Part shown: positions 8,645 to 18,515 of the stretch, in pieces
Layout of the letters: each line of letters begins with the position of its first letter
How positions within the stretch are numbered: the first letter of the stretch is position 1
Assembly: GCF_023100725.1 (NCBI RefSeq)
Contig: NZ_CP095501.1
Coordinates: 1,984,001 to 2,048,000 of the forward strand
DNA from: Arthrobacter antioxidans
GTDB taxonomy: Bacteria; Actinomycetota; Actinomycetes; Actinomycetales; Micrococcaceae
DNA length: 64,000 nucleotides
Direction of reading: 5' to 3'
Translations under genes and position numbers: made by a program
The notes under the pieces: model-generated
What the model was told of the DNA's origin: nothing
Databases searched by the model: none
Seen by the model: the letters and a program-made list of their open reading frames with translations, nothing else

Positions 8645-9436
8645 CTATCGGAGCCGATTGGCGCTGTAGGCGCGGGGCGTGCGGATGCCGGGGCGCTGCA
8701 GGGGCACCCACAGCTTGTACCGGTCGGCGCGATAGTAGGAGACGGAGTAGTCGACCATGCTGCGGGCCACGTACGCGTGCCGCTGGATCTTCAGCAGGGG
8801 CGCGCTCATCTCCACGTTGAGCAGGCGCGCGATCGACGGTGAAGCGGCAGTTGCCTCGATGGTGTCCTCCCCCCACTCCATGACCAGGCCGTACCGCTCA
8901 CTCAGCACGTTGTAGAGCGACGTCGGAGGAGGATCGTCGAGGATTCCGGGCACGCAGTGGGCGGGGATGAAATTCTCGTCGACGCTCATGGGCTCACCGT
9001 CGGCGAGGAGCTGGCGTCGGAAACGCACCACGGGTTGGCCCAGCTCTATCTGGAGTTCCCTCGCGACAAGGGGCGAGGCCCCCTGCTGTTCGAAGCTGAG
9101 GACCCGTGCGTCGGGGACCATCCCCCGGCGGATCATCTCCTCGGTGTAGGACGTCATCTTCATGTGCAGGTCCATCTTGCTGCGCGCGACGAAGGTCCCG
9201 AGCCCCACGATGCGCTCCAGCACGTCCTCCGCCACGAGGGCGTCGATCGCGTGCCGGACCGTCATCCTGGCGACGCCGTAGTAGCTGCCCAGCTGCCGCT
9301 CGGACGGTATCCCGGCTCCGGGCTCACCGAACTGACGGATGTAGCGGCGCAGGCTCTCGCGTAGCTGGACGTGCTTCGGTGTTGCCGATGCGTCGTCGAG
9401 CGGTTCGGCGTCGAAGCGTCGCGGTACCACGGCCAT
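8645..9436 (-). CDS. GntR-family regulator, HutC/UTRA type
   Basis: A 263-residue regulator. The N-terminal winged helix (about 20-87) shows the GntR pattern PSERQLGSYYGVARMTVRHAIDAL, and the C-terminal UTRA effector domain (about 100-245) has the typical FRRQLLADGEPMSVDENFIP strand pair. Effector and targets are unknown; HutC-type domains bind small sugars, amino sugars or urocanate-like ligands. The start ATG 9436 has a strong AGGAGAGG ribosome binding site. The gene stands alone between the two respiratory clusters; a role in controlling them is possible only by position. Confidence 0.88.
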   Translation of the reverse strand: MAVVPRRFDAEPLDDASATPKHVQLRESLRRYIRQFGEPGAGIPSERQLGSYYGVARMTVRHAIDALVAEDVLERIVGLGTFVARSKMDLHMKMTSYTEEMIRRGMVPDARVLSFEQQGASPLVARELQIELGQPVVRFRRQLLADGEPMSVDENFIPAHCVPGILDDPPPTSLYNVLSERYGLVMEWGEDTIEATAASPSIARLLNVEMSAPLLKIQRHAYVARSMVDYSVSYYRADRYKLWVPLQRPGIRTPRAYSANRLR

Positions 9437-9487
9437 GGATTCCCTCTCCTGTGATCGGGGCGTCGGACGACACTGCCTCTGTGTGAC

Positions 9488-9501
9488 CGTACGACTGTAC
9501 G
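9488..9501. promoter_or_regulatory. Possible GntR operator
   Basis: Inverted repeat CGTAC (9488-9492), four bases, GTACG (9497-9501), also readable as a tandem GTACGA. It lies about 50 bases upstream of the GntR start in its promoter region, so autoregulation is plausible. The arms are short. Confidence 0.35.
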
Positions 9502-9514
9502 ATGCCGGACACAC

Positions 9515-9544
9515 GAAAGGGAGCCCGCACGTGGCGGACTCCCT
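9515..9544 (-). terminator. Intrinsic terminator of the ctaCDF operon
   Basis: On the minus strand an 11-bp stem (9534-9544 with 9518-9528, one G-U pair) with a 5-base loop is followed by TTTCG. It starts 23 bases after the ctaF stop. Confidence 0.75.
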
Positions 9545-9566
9545 CTGCGTCGGATGAGCGGGTGGA

Positions 9567-9968
9567 TCAGTGGGCGTGGTACCCACGGCTGTACTCGTAG
9601 ACCCAGCCGATCAGGGCGATCGCTGCGAGCCCCATGCCGATGTAGAGGATCCAGAAGCCGACCGCCAGCCCGGCGAAGCTGGTGGCGGCGGCCAGGCCGA
9701 GCACCAGGGGCCACCAGCTCCAGGGGCTGAAGTGCCCCTGCTCGCCGGAACCCTCATGGATCTCCGCATCGAGGCGGTCCTCGGGGCGGTCACCGACGCG
9801 CTTGCCGGTGAAGCCGAGGTAGAAACCGATCATCCCGGAGAGGCCGGCCGTGAGGTAGAGGGCGAGGAACCCGACCGGTTCCATCCACTCCACCAGGAAC
9901 CCGTACACCGTGCCCACCAGCAGGAAGAACGGCGTCAGGTAGGTGAAGAGCTTCGTCTCGATCCTCAT
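9567..9968 (-). CDS. ctaF: Cytochrome c oxidase subunit IV (actinobacterial)
   Basis: Small membrane subunit specific to actinobacterial aa3 oxidases, 133 residues. Four hydrophobic helices are visible in two hairpins (about 8-25, 32-52, 86-104 and 106-124), separated by an acidic loop, and the protein ends [13 protein letters not shown] as typical for the family. ATG overlaps the ctaD TGA by four bases (ATGA), showing translational coupling within ctaC-ctaD-ctaF. Confidence 0.93.
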   Translation of the reverse strand: MRIETKLFTYLTPFFLLVGTVYGFLVEWMEPVGFLALYLTAGLSGMIGFYLGFTGKRVGDRPEDRLDAEIHEGSGEQGHFSPWSWWPLVLGLAAATSFAGLAVGFWILYIGMGLAAIALIGWVYEYSRGYHAH

Positions 9969-11692
9969 GCGTCGGCGTCCTTTCGGTCAGCGGCACCCAT
10001 GAAGCTGGCGGCGCTGTCATCGGGCGTGTGCGTCTGCTGCAGCTCGGGGTGGTGCAGGTCGAGCGCGGGGCGCTCGGACCGGATGCGCGGCAGGGAGGTG
10101 AAGTTGTGTCGCGGCGGCGGGCAGGACGTCGCCCACTCGAGGGAGGCGCCGAAGCCCCACGGGTCGTCGACCTCCACCTTCTTGCCGGTCCGCCAGGTGA
10201 TGTACACGTTCCAGAAGAACGGGATCAGCGACGCGCCGAGTACGAAGGACCCGATGGTGGAGAACTGGTTCATCGCGGTGAAGCCGTCTTCGGGCAGGTA
10301 GTCCGCGTAACGGCGGGGCATGCCCTCGACGCCGAGCCAGTGCTGGATGAGGAAGGTGGCGTGGAAGCCGAGGAACAGCATCCAGAAGTGGATCTTGCCG
10401 AGGCGCTCGTTGAGCATCTTGCCCGTGAACTTCGGCCACCAGAAGTAGAAGCCGGCGAACATCGCGAACACCACGGTCCCGAAGACCACGTAGTGGAAGT
10501 GGGCGACGACGAAGTAGGTGTCGGAGACGTGGAAGTCCAGCGGCGGCGAGGCCAGGATGATGCCGGTGAGGCCTCCGAAGAGGAACGTCACCAGGAAGCC
10601 GAGGCTCCAGAGCATCGGGGTCTCGAAGGTGATCGAGCCGCGCCACATGGTGCCGATCCAGTTGAAGAACTTCACGCCGGTGGGGACTGCGATGAGCATG
10701 GTCATGAAGGCGAAGAACGGCAGGAGCACGGCTCCGGTGACGTACATGTGGTGGGCCCAGACGGTCACGGACAGGGCTGCGATGGCGATGGTCGCGTAGA
10801 CGATGCCCTTGTAGCCGAAGATCGGCTTGCGGCTGAAGACCGGGAAGATCTCGGAGACGATGCCGAAGAACGGCAGCGCGATGATGTAGACCTCGGGGTG
10901 GCCGAAGAACCAGAAGAGGTGCTGCCAGAGGATGGCCCCACCGGCTTCCGGATCGAAGATGTGGGCGCCGAAGCGGCGGTCGGCGCCGAGCGCGAACAGT
11001 GCCGCGGCCAGCGGCGGGAAGGCCATCAGGACCAGGATCGCCGTGATCAGGGTGTTCCAGGTGAAGATGGGCATGCGCCACATCGTCATGCCCGGGGCGC
11101 GCATGCAGATGATCGTGGTGATGAAGTTGACGGCACCGAGGATGGTACCGAACCCGGAGAGCGCGAGCCCGAAGACCCACAGGTCCCCACCCACGCCCGG
11201 TGAGAACGTCGTGCTGGACAGCGGCGCATACGCGAACCAGCCGAACGACGCAGCGCCCTGCGGGGTGATGAAGCCGGAGACGGCGATGGTGCTGCCGAAG
11301 AGGAAGAACCAGAAGGCCAGGGCGTTCAGCCGCGGGAAGGCGACGTCGGGGGCGCCGATCTGCAGGGGCATGATCACGTTCGCGAAGCCCGCGAACAGCG
11401 GGGTGGCGAACATCAGGAGCATCACGGTGCCGTGCATCGTGAACAGCTGGTTGTACTGCTCCTTCGTCTGCAGGACCTGCATGCCGGGCTCGAACAGCTC
11501 CGCCCGGATGATCAGGGCCATCACGCCGGCGAAGCAGAAGAACACGAACGAGGCGATCAGGTACATGTACCCGATGGTCTTGTGGTCGGTGGAGGTGATC
11601 CAGTTGACGACGATGCGTCCCTTGGACCTCGGAACCACACGCGGAGCCGCGACGGTGCCGGCTTCCTCAAGGGTGTATTCGAAGGTGGACAT
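9965..11692 (-). CDS. ctaD: Cytochrome c oxidase subunit I
   Basis: Catalytic heme a/a3-CuB subunit of the terminal oxidase, 575 residues and twelve helices. Visible hallmarks are the CuB/Tyr motif HPEVYI, the HH pair in AHHMYVTG, the K-channel region and the heme ligands in the VVAHFHYV segment. The start is ATG 11692, whose A-T-G shares one base with the ctaC TGA (TGATG); a longer open frame upstream lies inside ctaC. It ends overlapping ctaF by four bases. Confidence 0.97.
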   Translation of the reverse strand: MSTFEYTLEEAGTVAAPRVVPRSKGRIVVNWITSTDHKTIGYMYLIASFVFFCFAGVMALIIRAELFEPGMQVLQTKEQYNQLFTMHGTVMLLMFATPLFAGFANVIMPLQIGAPDVAFPRLNALAFWFFLFGSTIAVSGFITPQGAASFGWFAYAPLSSTTFSPGVGGDLWVFGLALSGFGTILGAVNFITTIICMRAPGMTMWRMPIFTWNTLITAILVLMAFPPLAAALFALGADRRFGAHIFDPEAGGAILWQHLFWFFGHPEVYIIALPFFGIVSEIFPVFSRKPIFGYKGIVYATIAIAALSVTVWAHHMYVTGAVLLPFFAFMTMLIAVPTGVKFFNWIGTMWRGSITFETPMLWSLGFLVTFLFGGLTGIILASPPLDFHVSDTYFVVAHFHYVVFGTVVFAMFAGFYFWWPKFTGKMLNERLGKIHFWMLFLGFHATFLIQHWLGVEGMPRRYADYLPEDGFTAMNQFSTIGSFVLGASLIPFFWNVYITWRTGKKVEVDDPWGFGASLEWATSCPPPRHNFTSLPRIRSERPALDLHHPELQQTHTPDDSAASFMGAADRKDADA

Positions 11693-12564
11693 CAGCTGCT
11701 GCTCCTGGCTGGGTCGGTATCGGGATCGTCCTCGGGGTAGGAGTCGCGGTCGTAGTCGTCGCCGAGCTGACCGTCCTCCAGCTGCTCCATCTGTGCGTCG
11801 AACTCCTCCTGCGAGACGACCTCCACGTTGAAGAGCATCTCGGAGTGGTATTGGCCGCACAGCTCCGCACACTTGCCGACGAACACACCCTCCTTCGTCG
11901 GAGTGAGGTTGATGTAGTTGGTGCGGCCCGGGTACAGGTCGCGCTTCATCAGGAATCCGGGGACGAAGAACGAGTGCTGCACGTCGCGTGCATTGAGCTG
12001 GAACTCGACGCTCCGGTTCACGGGGAGGTACAGCGTCGGGAGGTTCTCCGGCACGCCCTCCTCACCGTTCAGGTTGCCCTGGACGCCCGCCGAGTACTTG
12101 TCCTGCTTGACGTAGTTGAAGTCCCACGACCACTGCTTGCCGCGGACGTCCACGATGACGTCGGGATCCTCGACGCGCGCGTCGATGGTCGCGATGTCGC
12201 GCTCCGTGAAGTAGAAGAACACGAGCACCATGAACAGCGGGATGGTCAAGTAGAAGATCTCGAGCGGCAGGTTGTAGCTGATCTGCCGGGGGTAGCCGGT
12301 GTCGTTCTTGCGGCGACGGTACGCGACCATGCACCAGATGATCAGGCCCCACGTGATGATGCCGACGACCATGGCCGCGATCCACGAGTTGACCCACAGA
12401 TCGGTGATGGCGCCGGTGTGGTTGGTGTTGTTCCGGTCTGCCGGAAGCCATCCATTTTGGGCTTCTGCTGAACAGCCGGTCAGTAGGAGGGCGCCGGCCA
12501 GCGAGATGCTGGAGATCTTCGTGATCCTGACGCGCTTGCTACCGGTTCGGTCCTGCGAACTCAC
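11692..12564 (-). CDS. ctaC: Cytochrome c oxidase subunit II
   Basis: CuA-bearing subunit II, 290 residues. A lipoprotein signal ends in the lipobox L-T-G-C31, then two membrane helices (about 62-82 and 102-120) and the cupredoxin domain follow. The CuA ligands are H197, C232, C236, H240 and M243 within [15 protein letters not shown] 12564 was chosen for its GGAAGG ribosome binding site and because it starts just before the signal peptide. The promoter upstream carries the shared TCTAC/GTAGA palindrome. First gene of ctaC-ctaD-ctaF. Confidence 0.95.
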   Translation of the reverse strand: MSSQDRTGSKRVRITKISSISLAGALLLTGCSAEAQNGWLPADRNNTNHTGAITDLWVNSWIAAMVVGIITWGLIIWCMVAYRRRKNDTGYPRQISYNLPLEIFYLTIPLFMVLVFFYFTERDIATIDARVEDPDVIVDVRGKQWSWDFNYVKQDKYSAGVQGNLNGEEGVPENLPTLYLPVNRSVEFQLNARDVQHSFFVPGFLMKRDLYPGRTNYINLTPTKEGVFVGKCAELCGQYHSEMLFNVEVVSQEEFDAQMEQLEDGQLGDDYDRDSYPEDDPDTDPARSSS

Positions 12565-12632
12565 AGACGGACCTTCCTTTTCTACGTGCGTTGCCACCCG
12601 CCCGTGAAGCGGCCCGGGGTGCACATCCAGTT

Positions 12633-12649
12633 TTACTACTCACTGTAGA
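12633..12649 (-). promoter_or_regulatory. ctaC promoter with TCTAC-N5-GTAGT palindrome
   Basis: Read on the minus strand, TCTAC (12645-12649), five bases, GTAGT (12635-12639) overlaps a -10-like TAGTAA(AA) at 12633-12638. Compared with qcrC and trpD it has one mismatch in the second arm but the same spacing and the same position relative to the -10. Confidence 0.5.
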
Positions 12650-12683
12650 GCTTACCCGGAAGACCCGCGATCCGGTGACACGC

Positions 12684-12723
12684 AAAAGGCCCGGAACACA
12701 CCTCGTCGGTGACGTTCCGGGCC
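12684..12723 (-). terminator. Intrinsic terminator of erpA
   Basis: On the minus strand a perfect 10-bp GC-rich stem (12714-12723 with 12688-12697) is followed by TTTT. It begins 12 bases after the erpA stop and separates it from the ctaC promoter. Confidence 0.85.
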
Positions 12724-12734
12724 CTGCCGGCGTG

Positions 12735-13115
12735 CTAGTGGAAGGAGTCCCCGCAGGCGCAGGATCCGCCCGCATTGGGGTTGTCGATGGTGAACCCCTG
12801 CTTCGAGATGGTGTCCTCGAAGTCGATCGATGCTCCCGACAGGTACGGGACGCTCATCTTGTCCACGATGACCTCGACGCCGTCGAAGTCGCGGACGGCG
12901 TCGCCGTCGAGGACCCGCTCGTCGAAGTACAACTGGTAGATCAGGCCCGAGCAGCCGCCGGGCTGGACCGCGACGCGCAACCGGAGGTCGGTCCGGCCTT
13001 CCTGCTCGAGGAGGCTGCGCACCTTTCCTGCCGCGACGTCGGACAGGTTGACCTCGTGGGCGGTGAGTTCCGCGGCATCCTGGCCGGATCCGGTCTCGGT
13101 GGTCGATGTGCTCAT
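12735..13115 (-). CDS. erpA: A-type iron-sulfur carrier (HesB/IscA family)
   Basis: Carrier that hands Fe-S clusters to apo-proteins. The 126-residue protein has the three conserved cysteines of the family, one in QPGGCSGLIYQL and the C-x-C pair near the end (GGSCACGDSF). Paralog assignment to ErpA rather than IscA is by overall similarity and the single-copy actinobacterial context, so moderate. Placement next to the respiratory genes, whose Rieske protein needs a cluster, makes sense but is not proof of a link. Confidence 0.9.
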   Translation of the reverse strand: MSTSTTETGSGQDAAELTAHEVNLSDVAAGKVRSLLEQEGRTDLRLRVAVQPGGCSGLIYQLYFDERVLDGDAVRDFDGVEVIVDKMSVPYLSGASIDFEDTISKQGFTIDNPNAGGSCACGDSFH

Positions 13116-13226
13116 GGTGTATCTCCTCGCTCGGACCTCACCGTGGTGTGTCCGCTCTCAGTGCCGTCCGCGGTATGGCGCGCACGGCTTTCCTTCATCG
13201 TACGCCGGGCCCGCACCAGTGATAAC

Positions 13227-13262
13227 GGACGGCGGGGCTGAAACATTTCCGCCCCGCCGTCC
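13227..13262 (-). terminator. Hairpin after the M20 peptidase gene
   Basis: A perfect 12-bp GC stem (13227-13238 with 13251-13262) around a 12-base loop, 11 bases after the peptidase stop. The tail (GTTATC on the minus strand) is T-poor, so termination efficiency is uncertain. Confidence 0.6.
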
Positions 13263-13272
13263 CGTTCGCACT

Positions 13273-14697
13273 TCAGCCGCGGGTGAGTCCGCCGTCGTTG
13301 ATGCGGGCGAGGAGGATCGCCTCGGCCAGGACCGCCTTCCGGAACTCGTCGAGGTGCAGTGATTCGTTCGCGCTGTGCGCGCGGGAGTCGGGGTCCTCCA
13401 CACCGGTGATGAGGATCTGGGCGGACGGGAAGAGCTCGGTGAGGTCGGCGATGAAGGGGATGGAGCCGCCCATGCCCGCCTCCACGGGCCGCACGCCCCA
13501 GGCCTCCTCGAGCGCCGACAGCGCGAGCCGGGAGGCGGGTTCCGTGGTGTCGGTCCGGAAGGGACTCCCCGTCTCCCCCGGCGTGAACGTCACCCGGGCG
13601 CCGAACGGCGCGTGGGCTGCGACGTGGGACCGGACGGCGTCCATCGCGGCCAGAGGGTCCTGTCCGGGGGCGAGGCGCAGGCTGAACTTGGCGCGGGCAC
13701 GGGGAAGGAGCGTGTTCGAGGACAGCGCGACCGACGGGATGTCCATGCCGATGATGGACAGCGCGGGCTTGTGCCACAGGCGCGAGGCGATGGACCCGGT
13801 GCCGGCGAGGCGTACGCCGTCGAGCACGGAGGCATCCGCCCGGAAGTCGTCCTCGTCGTAGTCCACGGTTGCGTGGTCCCCGCCGTGCAGTCCCGCGATG
13901 GCGACGTCGCCGGCGTCGTCGTGCAGTGTGGCGATCAGCCGGGACAGGAGCGTCGGGGCGTCCAGCACGGGGCCGCCGAACATGCCCGAGTGGACGGCGT
14001 GGTCGAGGACCTGCACCTCGATGGTGCCGTCCACGAGTCCCCGCAGGCTCGTCGTCAGGGCGGGCACGCCCACCTTCCAGTTGCTGGAGTCCGCGACCAC
14101 GATGACGTCGGCCTGGAGGTCGTCCCGATAGGTCTCGAGGAAGGACCGGAAGGTCGGCGAACCGGCTTCCTCCTCCCCCTCGATGAACAGGGTCACGCCG
14201 ACACCGAACGCGTCGCCGAGCACCTCGGTCAGGGCCCCGAAGGCGCCGATGTGCGCCATGATGCCCGCCTTGTCGTCGGCCGCGCCGCGGCCGTACAGCC
14301 GGCCGTTGCGCTCCGTCGCGACGAACGGCTCGGACTCCCAGAGCGCCGGGTCCCCGGGCGGCTGCACGTCGTGGTGGGCGTAGAGGAGGACGGTCGGCTG
14401 CCCGTCGGCCGCGGCGCGGCGGGCGACGACGGCGGGACCGCCCGGCGTGCCGTCGTTGTCGACGCGCAGGATGCGGACGTCGTCGATCCCCACGCCGCGG
14501 ATCAGGTCCGCGACCGCCTCGGCGCTGCGGTCGAGCTCGTGGGCGTCGAATGCGTCCCAGGCGATGCCCTGGATGGCGACGAGGCTCGAGAGCTGCTCGA
14601 CGATACGGGGGAAGGACGCGTCGACACTGGCGCGGAGGTCGTCGCCGACACGCGACGGATCGTACGGACGGTCGATCGAGGGGTTCACGGAAGTCAT
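13273..14697 (-). CDS. M20-family dipeptidase
   Basis: Cytoplasmic dinuclear zinc peptidase of the M20 (PepV/CNDP-like) family, 474 residues. Metal ligands are seen in LLYAHHDVQPPG (H108-D110), YGRGAADDKAG (D141/D142), catalytic EGEEE (173-177), and a late His in SRAHSANESLH. The lid/dimerisation insertion starts near residue 215. Substrate is likely dipeptides. ATG 14697 has no ribosome binding site but a TAGGGT hexamer six bases upstream, so it is probably leaderless; it is divergent from the DUF3043 gene. Confidence 0.9.
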   Translation of the reverse strand: MTSVNPSIDRPYDPSRVGDDLRASVDASFPRIVEQLSSLVAIQGIAWDAFDAHELDRSAEAVADLIRGVGIDDVRILRVDNDGTPGGPAVVARRAAADGQPTVLLYAHHDVQPPGDPALWESEPFVATERNGRLYGRGAADDKAGIMAHIGAFGALTEVLGDAFGVGVTLFIEGEEEAGSPTFRSFLETYRDDLQADVIVVADSSNWKVGVPALTTSLRGLVDGTIEVQVLDHAVHSGMFGGPVLDAPTLLSRLIATLHDDAGDVAIAGLHGGDHATVDYDEDDFRADASVLDGVRLAGTGSIASRLWHKPALSIIGMDIPSVALSSNTLLPRARAKFSLRLAPGQDPLAAMDAVRSHVAAHAPFGARVTFTPGETGSPFRTDTTEPASRLALSALEEAWGVRPVEAGMGGSIPFIADLTELFPSAQILITGVEDPDSRAHSANESLHLDEFRKAVLAEAILLARINDGGLTRG

Positions 14698-14709
14698 GCC
14701 AGAACCCTA
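14698..14709 (-). promoter_or_regulatory. Leaderless-type -10 element of the M20 gene
   Basis: On the minus strand TAGGGT (14704-14709), six bases, then ATG 14697. Confidence 0.45.
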
Positions 14710-14793
14710 CACACGCCGCACTCCGGAGGCCGGAGGCCGCGCACCGGCGCGACCCGGTGGGTGGGGTCCGGTCTCCCGGCGGCGTGGACCCGG

Positions 14794-14805
14794 TATCCTG
14801 AAGGG
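14794..14805 (+). promoter_or_regulatory. Leaderless-type -10 element of the DUF3043 gene
   Basis: TATCCT (14794-14799) followed by six bases and GTG 14806. The AAGGGG just before the start is too close to act as a normal ribosome binding site. Confidence 0.5.
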
Positions 14806-15396
14806 GTGTTCGGACGAAACAAAGAAGCCCCCTCTGCCCAGGAAGCCGTTGACAGCGCTTCACGCACCCCCGAGGCGCAGCGCGCGCAGGGCAAGGGCGC
14901 TCCCACGCCCAAGCGCAGCGTGCAGCAGGCCGCCCGCAAGCGGCCCCTCGTGCCCAACGACCGCAAGGCGGCGCGCGACCAGAGCCGCACCACGGTGAGG
15001 GACGAGCGCGCGAAGATGCGGCGGGCGCTCGACACCGACGACGAACGCTACCTCCCGCTGCGCGACAAGGGCCCGAACCGCCGGTACATCCGCCAGTTCG
15101 TCGACGCCCGCGTCAACATCGGCGAGTTCCTCATGATCGCCGCCCTCGTGTTCGTGATCCTGAGCTTCTTCCAGTCCCTCGCGGTGCAGAGCGCCGTGCT
15201 GATGGCGTTCTGGGTCCTGATCGTCGCGGTGATCCTGGACTGCGTCCTGCTGCGCCGGAAGCTGAGGAAGAAGCTGAACGAGAAGTTCGGCTCCCCCAAC
15301 CAGGGCGACCTCTGGTACGGCATCACCCGTGCCCTGCAGCTCCGGCGCCTCCGCCTGCCCAAGCCGCAGGTCCGCCGGGGCCAGTACCCCGACTGA
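14806..15396 (+). CDS. DUF3043 membrane protein
   Basis: A 196-residue actinobacterial protein of unknown function. The first 70 residues are polar and rich in Lys, Arg and Gln; then comes the conserved RALDTDDERYLPLRDKGPNR motif, a pair of membrane helices (about 104-150) and a basic tail. The start GTG 14806 gives the FGRNKE N-terminus usual for the family and matches the upstream -10 element; the long open frame further upstream is antisense to the peptidase gene. It converges with pyrD at a strong terminator. Confidence 0.85.
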   Translation: MFGRNKEAPSAQEAVDSASRTPEAQRAQGKGAPTPKRSVQQAARKRPLVPNDRKAARDQSRTTVRDERAKMRRALDTDDERYLPLRDKGPNRRYIRQFVDARVNIGEFLMIAALVFVILSFFQSLAVQSAVLMAFWVLIVAVILDCVLLRRKLRKKLNEKFGSPNQGDLWYGITRALQLRRLRLPKPQVRRGQYPD

Positions 15397-15440
15397 CCCG
15401 TCCGCTCGTTCCCGGCACCGGTCCAGGTGCTCCGAGCGTC

Positions 15441-15472
15441 GAAGGAGCCGGGCCCGAGGGCCCGGCTCCTTC
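15441..15472. terminator. Bidirectional terminator, DUF3043 / pyrD
   Basis: Perfect 15-bp inverted repeat (15441-15455 with 15458-15472) between the converging stops. Confidence 0.8.
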
Positions 15473-15487
15473 GCGTCGACCCGCCGC

Positions 15488-16570
15488 TCAGGCGGCCGGG
15501 GTACGCCGGGACCGCAGGAGCCCGCGGTTGATGCGGTACGCCCAGAACGGCCCCTCGTAGAGGAAGCCCGTGTAGCCCTGGACGAGGGTGGCGCCGGCAT
15601 CGAGCCGCTCGAGGACGTCCTCGGGCGTCTCGATGCCGCCGACGGCGATGATGGCCAGCTGATCCCCGACCGCCGACCGCAGCCGTGTGAGGACCTCCAG
15701 TGCGCGGGCCTTCAGCGGTGCTCCGCTCAGTCCGCCGACCCCCTTCGCCATGACGTCCTCGGGATCCGTGACGAGGTTCTCGCGCGTGATGGTGGTGTTG
15801 GTGGCGACGATGCCGTCCAGACCCAGGGCGAGGGCGAGGGCGCCGACGTCGTCGATGTCCTGATCGGTCAGGTCCGGCGCGATCTTGACCAGGAGCGGCA
15901 CGTGCCGGCCCGCCGCGGCGTCCGCGGTACGGCGGACGGCTTCGAGGAGCGGGCGGAGCGACTCGACGCTCTGGAGCAGCCGGAGGCCCGGGGTGTTCGG
16001 GGAGGACACGTTGACCACGAGGTAGTCCGCGACGGCCGCCAGCTGCTCGGCGCTGACGAGGTAGTCGGCGACTGCGTCGACGAGGTCCACCTTCTTGGTC
16101 TTGCCGATGTTGACGCCGACCACGGGTCGTGGTCGTGACAGGTAACGGCGTGCCAGCCTGCGGCGCGCCGACCGGAGGCGGGGAGCGACGGCGGCTGCGC
16201 CGTCGTTGTTGAAGCCCATCCGGTTGATCACGGCCCGGTCCTCGACGAGCCGGAACAGGCGCGGCGCGGGGTTGCCCGGCTGGGCCTGGCCCGTGATGGT
16301 GCCGATCTCCACGTGGCCGAACCCCAGCGCGGTGAGGGCGAGCACCCCCTTGCCGCCCTTGTCGAAGCCCGCGGCGAGCCCGAACGGTGAGGGGAACTCG
16401 ACACCGAAGGCGGTCGTGGCGAGGCTCGGGTCGGGTGCGCAGAAACGGCGCAGCGCCCAGCCGACCGGCGTGAGGTCGACCGCCCGGATCAGGCCGAAGC
16501 CGATGCGGTGGGCCCTTTCGGCGTCCATCCCGGAGAAGACGATCCGGAAGAAGGTCGGGTAGAAGCGCAT
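15488..16570 (-). CDS. pyrD: Dihydroorotate dehydrogenase (quinone), class 2
   Basis: Membrane-associated flavoenzyme that oxidises dihydroorotate to orotate in pyrimidine synthesis, passing electrons to menaquinone. The 360-residue protein has the class 2 N-terminal helix ([20 protein letters not shown]), FMN-site segments AAGFDKGG and NRMGFNNDG, the catalytic serine loop [12 protein letters not shown] and the phosphate-binding ending [10 protein letters not shown] / [14 protein letters not shown] 16570 starts the membrane helix; the open frame upstream is low in hydrophobicity and overlaps the divergent hydrolase promoter. Confidence 0.96.
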   Translation of the reverse strand: MRFYPTFFRIVFSGMDAERAHRIGFGLIRAVDLTPVGWALRRFCAPDPSLATTAFGVEFPSPFGLAAGFDKGGKGVLALTALGFGHVEIGTITGQAQPGNPAPRLFRLVEDRAVINRMGFNNDGAAAVAPRLRSARRRLARRYLSRPRPVVGVNIGKTKKVDLVDAVADYLVSAEQLAAVADYLVVNVSSPNTPGLRLLQSVESLRPLLEAVRRTADAAAGRHVPLLVKIAPDLTDQDIDDVGALALALGLDGIVATNTTITRENLVTDPEDVMAKGVGGLSGAPLKARALEVLTRLRSAVGDQLAIIAVGGIETPEDVLERLDAGATLVQGYTGFLYEGPFWAYRINRGLLRSRRTPAA

Positions 16571-16647
16571 GCCACCAGAATTCCACGCTCCCGCGGCGGG
16601 CACCAATCGGACGGGACCGGCCATGGGCGTCGGGAGGCGTGCGCCGG

Positions 16648-16659
16648 TAGGGTCGGGGC
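16648..16659 (+). promoter_or_regulatory. Leaderless-type -10 element of the hydrolase gene
   Basis: TAGGGT (16648-16653), six bases, then ATG 16660; no ribosome binding site. Confidence 0.45.
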
Positions 16660-17718
16660 ATGGACGAGAGCTGGTCGGAGGACATCCTCGGGGATCCCTT
16701 CCGTGCCCTGACCCTCCCGCTGGAATCCGACGACGAGGGCCCACGGGTGGCGACCCTGGTGGCCTACGAGCCGGACACTCCCCCGGATGCCGGCGGTGAG
16801 GCGCCGGGACCCGCCCGGGCCGTCCTCTACGTCCACGGGTTCAGCGACTACTTCTTCCACACGGAGCTCGCCGAAGCGCTCGCCGCGAAGGGCTGGGCGT
16901 TCTTCGCGCTGGACCTCCACAAGTACGGCCGCAGCCTGCTGCCGGGCCAGACTCCCGGCTTCGCGGTGTCCCTCGAGGAGTACGACACCGACATCGAGGC
17001 GGCACTGGCCGCGCTGCGGGCGCGGCTGGCGGCGCGCAGGGGGACGGCGACCGATCCGGAGGTGGTGCTCATGGCGCACTCGACGGGCGGGCTCACGGCG
17101 ACGCTGTGGGCGGCGCGCCATCCGGGGCGGATCGCGGCCCTCGTCCTCAACAGTCCGTGGCTCGATACCCAGGGCAGTGCCCTCCTGCGCAGCGCCGCAC
17201 AGGGCATCCTCGACACCCTCTCGCGCCGTCGGCCCAAGGCGCGCCTGCGCCTTCCCGCACTGGGGTTCTACTTCAGGAGCATCAGCGACACGCTCGACGG
17301 CGAATGGCCGATCGACCCGGCGTGGCGGCCGGAGACGGGATTCCCCATCCGGGCCGGGTGGCTCGCGGCCGTCCTCGCCGGCCATGCAGCCCTGTCCCGC
17401 GGCGTGACGGTCGACGTGCCCGTCCTCGTCCTGTGTTCCGCGGCGTCCTCGATCAGCGCCACCTGGAGCGAGTCGATGCTGGAGTCCGACAGCATCCTCG
17501 ATGTGGTGCCGATGGTGCGCCGTGCGGCGGAACTCGGGCACCATGTCACCATCCGGCGCCTGCCCGGCGCCCTGCACGATGTCTTCCTGTCCCGACCAGG
17601 GGTCCGCGACGCGGCGGTCCGTGCGGCCACCGCGTGGATGGACGCGCAGGTCCCGGCGCGGTCCCGGCCGCCGGTCTCCCGGTCGGCCCCGTCCCGGCCC
17701 GGTCCGCCGCCCCGCTAG
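16660..17718 (+). CDS. Alpha/beta hydrolase (serine aminopeptidase/lipase-like)
   Basis: A 352-residue alpha/beta hydrolase. The oxyanion strand is [20 protein letters not shown], the nucleophile elbow AHSTGG (Ser), and the catalytic His [11 protein letters not shown]; the layout fits the Hydrolase_4 (monoacylglycerol-lipase-like) group. Substrate unknown. The last 20 residues are low-complexity Pro/Ser/Arg. Its stop overlaps the stop of uppS by 3 bases on the opposite strand, so there is no room for a terminator between them. Confidence 0.85.
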   Translation: MDESWSEDILGDPFRALTLPLESDDEGPRVATLVAYEPDTPPDAGGEAPGPARAVLYVHGFSDYFFHTELAEALAAKGWAFFALDLHKYGRSLLPGQTPGFAVSLEEYDTDIEAALAALRARLAARRGTATDPEVVLMAHSTGGLTATLWAARHPGRIAALVLNSPWLDTQGSALLRSAAQGILDTLSRRRPKARLRLPALGFYFRSISDTLDGEWPIDPAWRPETGFPIRAGWLAAVLAGHAALSRGVTVDVPVLVLCSAASSISATWSESMLESDSILDVVPMVRRAAELGHHVTIRRLPGALHDVFLSRPGVRDAAVRAATAWMDAQVPARSRPPVSRSAPSRPGPPPR

Positions 17719-18515
17719 GAGGACACCCGGTCCGCCGTCTGGTCCACCGCTCCCCCGTACCGGCGGTCGCGGGAGGCGTACTCCTCGATGGCGCGCCACA
17801 GGGTGCGGCGATCGACGTCCGGCCACAGGGTGTCCATGAAGACCATCTCGGCGTAGGCGGACTGCCACAGCATGAAGTTGGACAACCGCTGCTCGCCGGA
17901 GGTGCGCAGGAACAGGTCCACGTCGGGGAGGTCCGGTTCGTCGAGGTAGCGCTGCACGGTCTTCTCGCTGACCGAGGAGGCCTTGAGGGTGCCGGCCGCG
18001 ACGTCCTCGGCGATGGCCCGCGCGGCGTCGGCGATCTCCGCGCGCCCACCGTAGTTGACGCACATCGTCAGGGTGCAGGTCGTGTTGTCGACGGTGTACC
18101 GCTCGGCGTCCTCCAGCTCCCGGATGACCGACTGCCAGAGCTTCGGCCGGCGTCCCGACCAGCGGATCCGGACCCCCCACTGGTCGAGCTGGTCGCGCTG
18201 GCGCCTCAGCACGTCCTTGTTGAACCCCATCAGGAACCGCACTTCCTCCGGGGACCGCTTCCAGTTCTCCGTGCTGAAGGCGTACACGGAGACGTGCCGG
18301 ACGCCGATCTCGATCGCCCCGGCCATGACGTCGAGCAGGGCCGCTTCACCGGCCCGGTGCCCCTCGGTGCGGGGCAGGCCGCGCTCGTTGGCCCAGCGGC
18401 CGTTGCCGTCCATCACGATCGCGACGTGCCGGGGGACGAACTGGCGCGGGATGGACGGGGCCTGCTCGCCGCTCGGGTGGGGCCAGGGCGCTGCGGGTCG
18501 GGCGGGGTTGTTCAT
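17715..18515 (-). CDS. uppS: Isoprenyl transferase (undecaprenyl/decaprenyl diphosphate synthase)
   Basis: Cis-prenyltransferase making the polyprenyl diphosphate carrier for peptidoglycan and other wall polymers. Signature MDGNGRWA (D36 binds Mg-diphosphate), then [15 protein letters not shown] and the C-terminal [13 protein letters not shown] / WPD. The 266-residue length is usual for actinobacterial Z-forms. The product chain length (C50 or C55) cannot be read from sequence. ATG 18515 overlaps the recO stop by four bases (ATGA), so the pair is translationally coupled. Confidence 0.95.
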   Translation of the reverse strand: MNNPARPAAPWPHPSGEQAPSIPRQFVPRHVAIVMDGNGRWANERGLPRTEGHRAGEAALLDVMAGAIEIGVRHVSVYAFSTENWKRSPEEVRFLMGFNKDVLRRQRDQLDQWGVRIRWSGRRPKLWQSVIRELEDAERYTVDNTTCTLTMCVNYGGRAEIADAARAIAEDVAAGTLKASSVSEKTVQRYLDEPDLPDVDLFLRTSGEQRLSNFMLWQSAYAEMVFMDTLWPDVDRRTLWRAIEEYASRDRRYGGAVDQTADRVSS

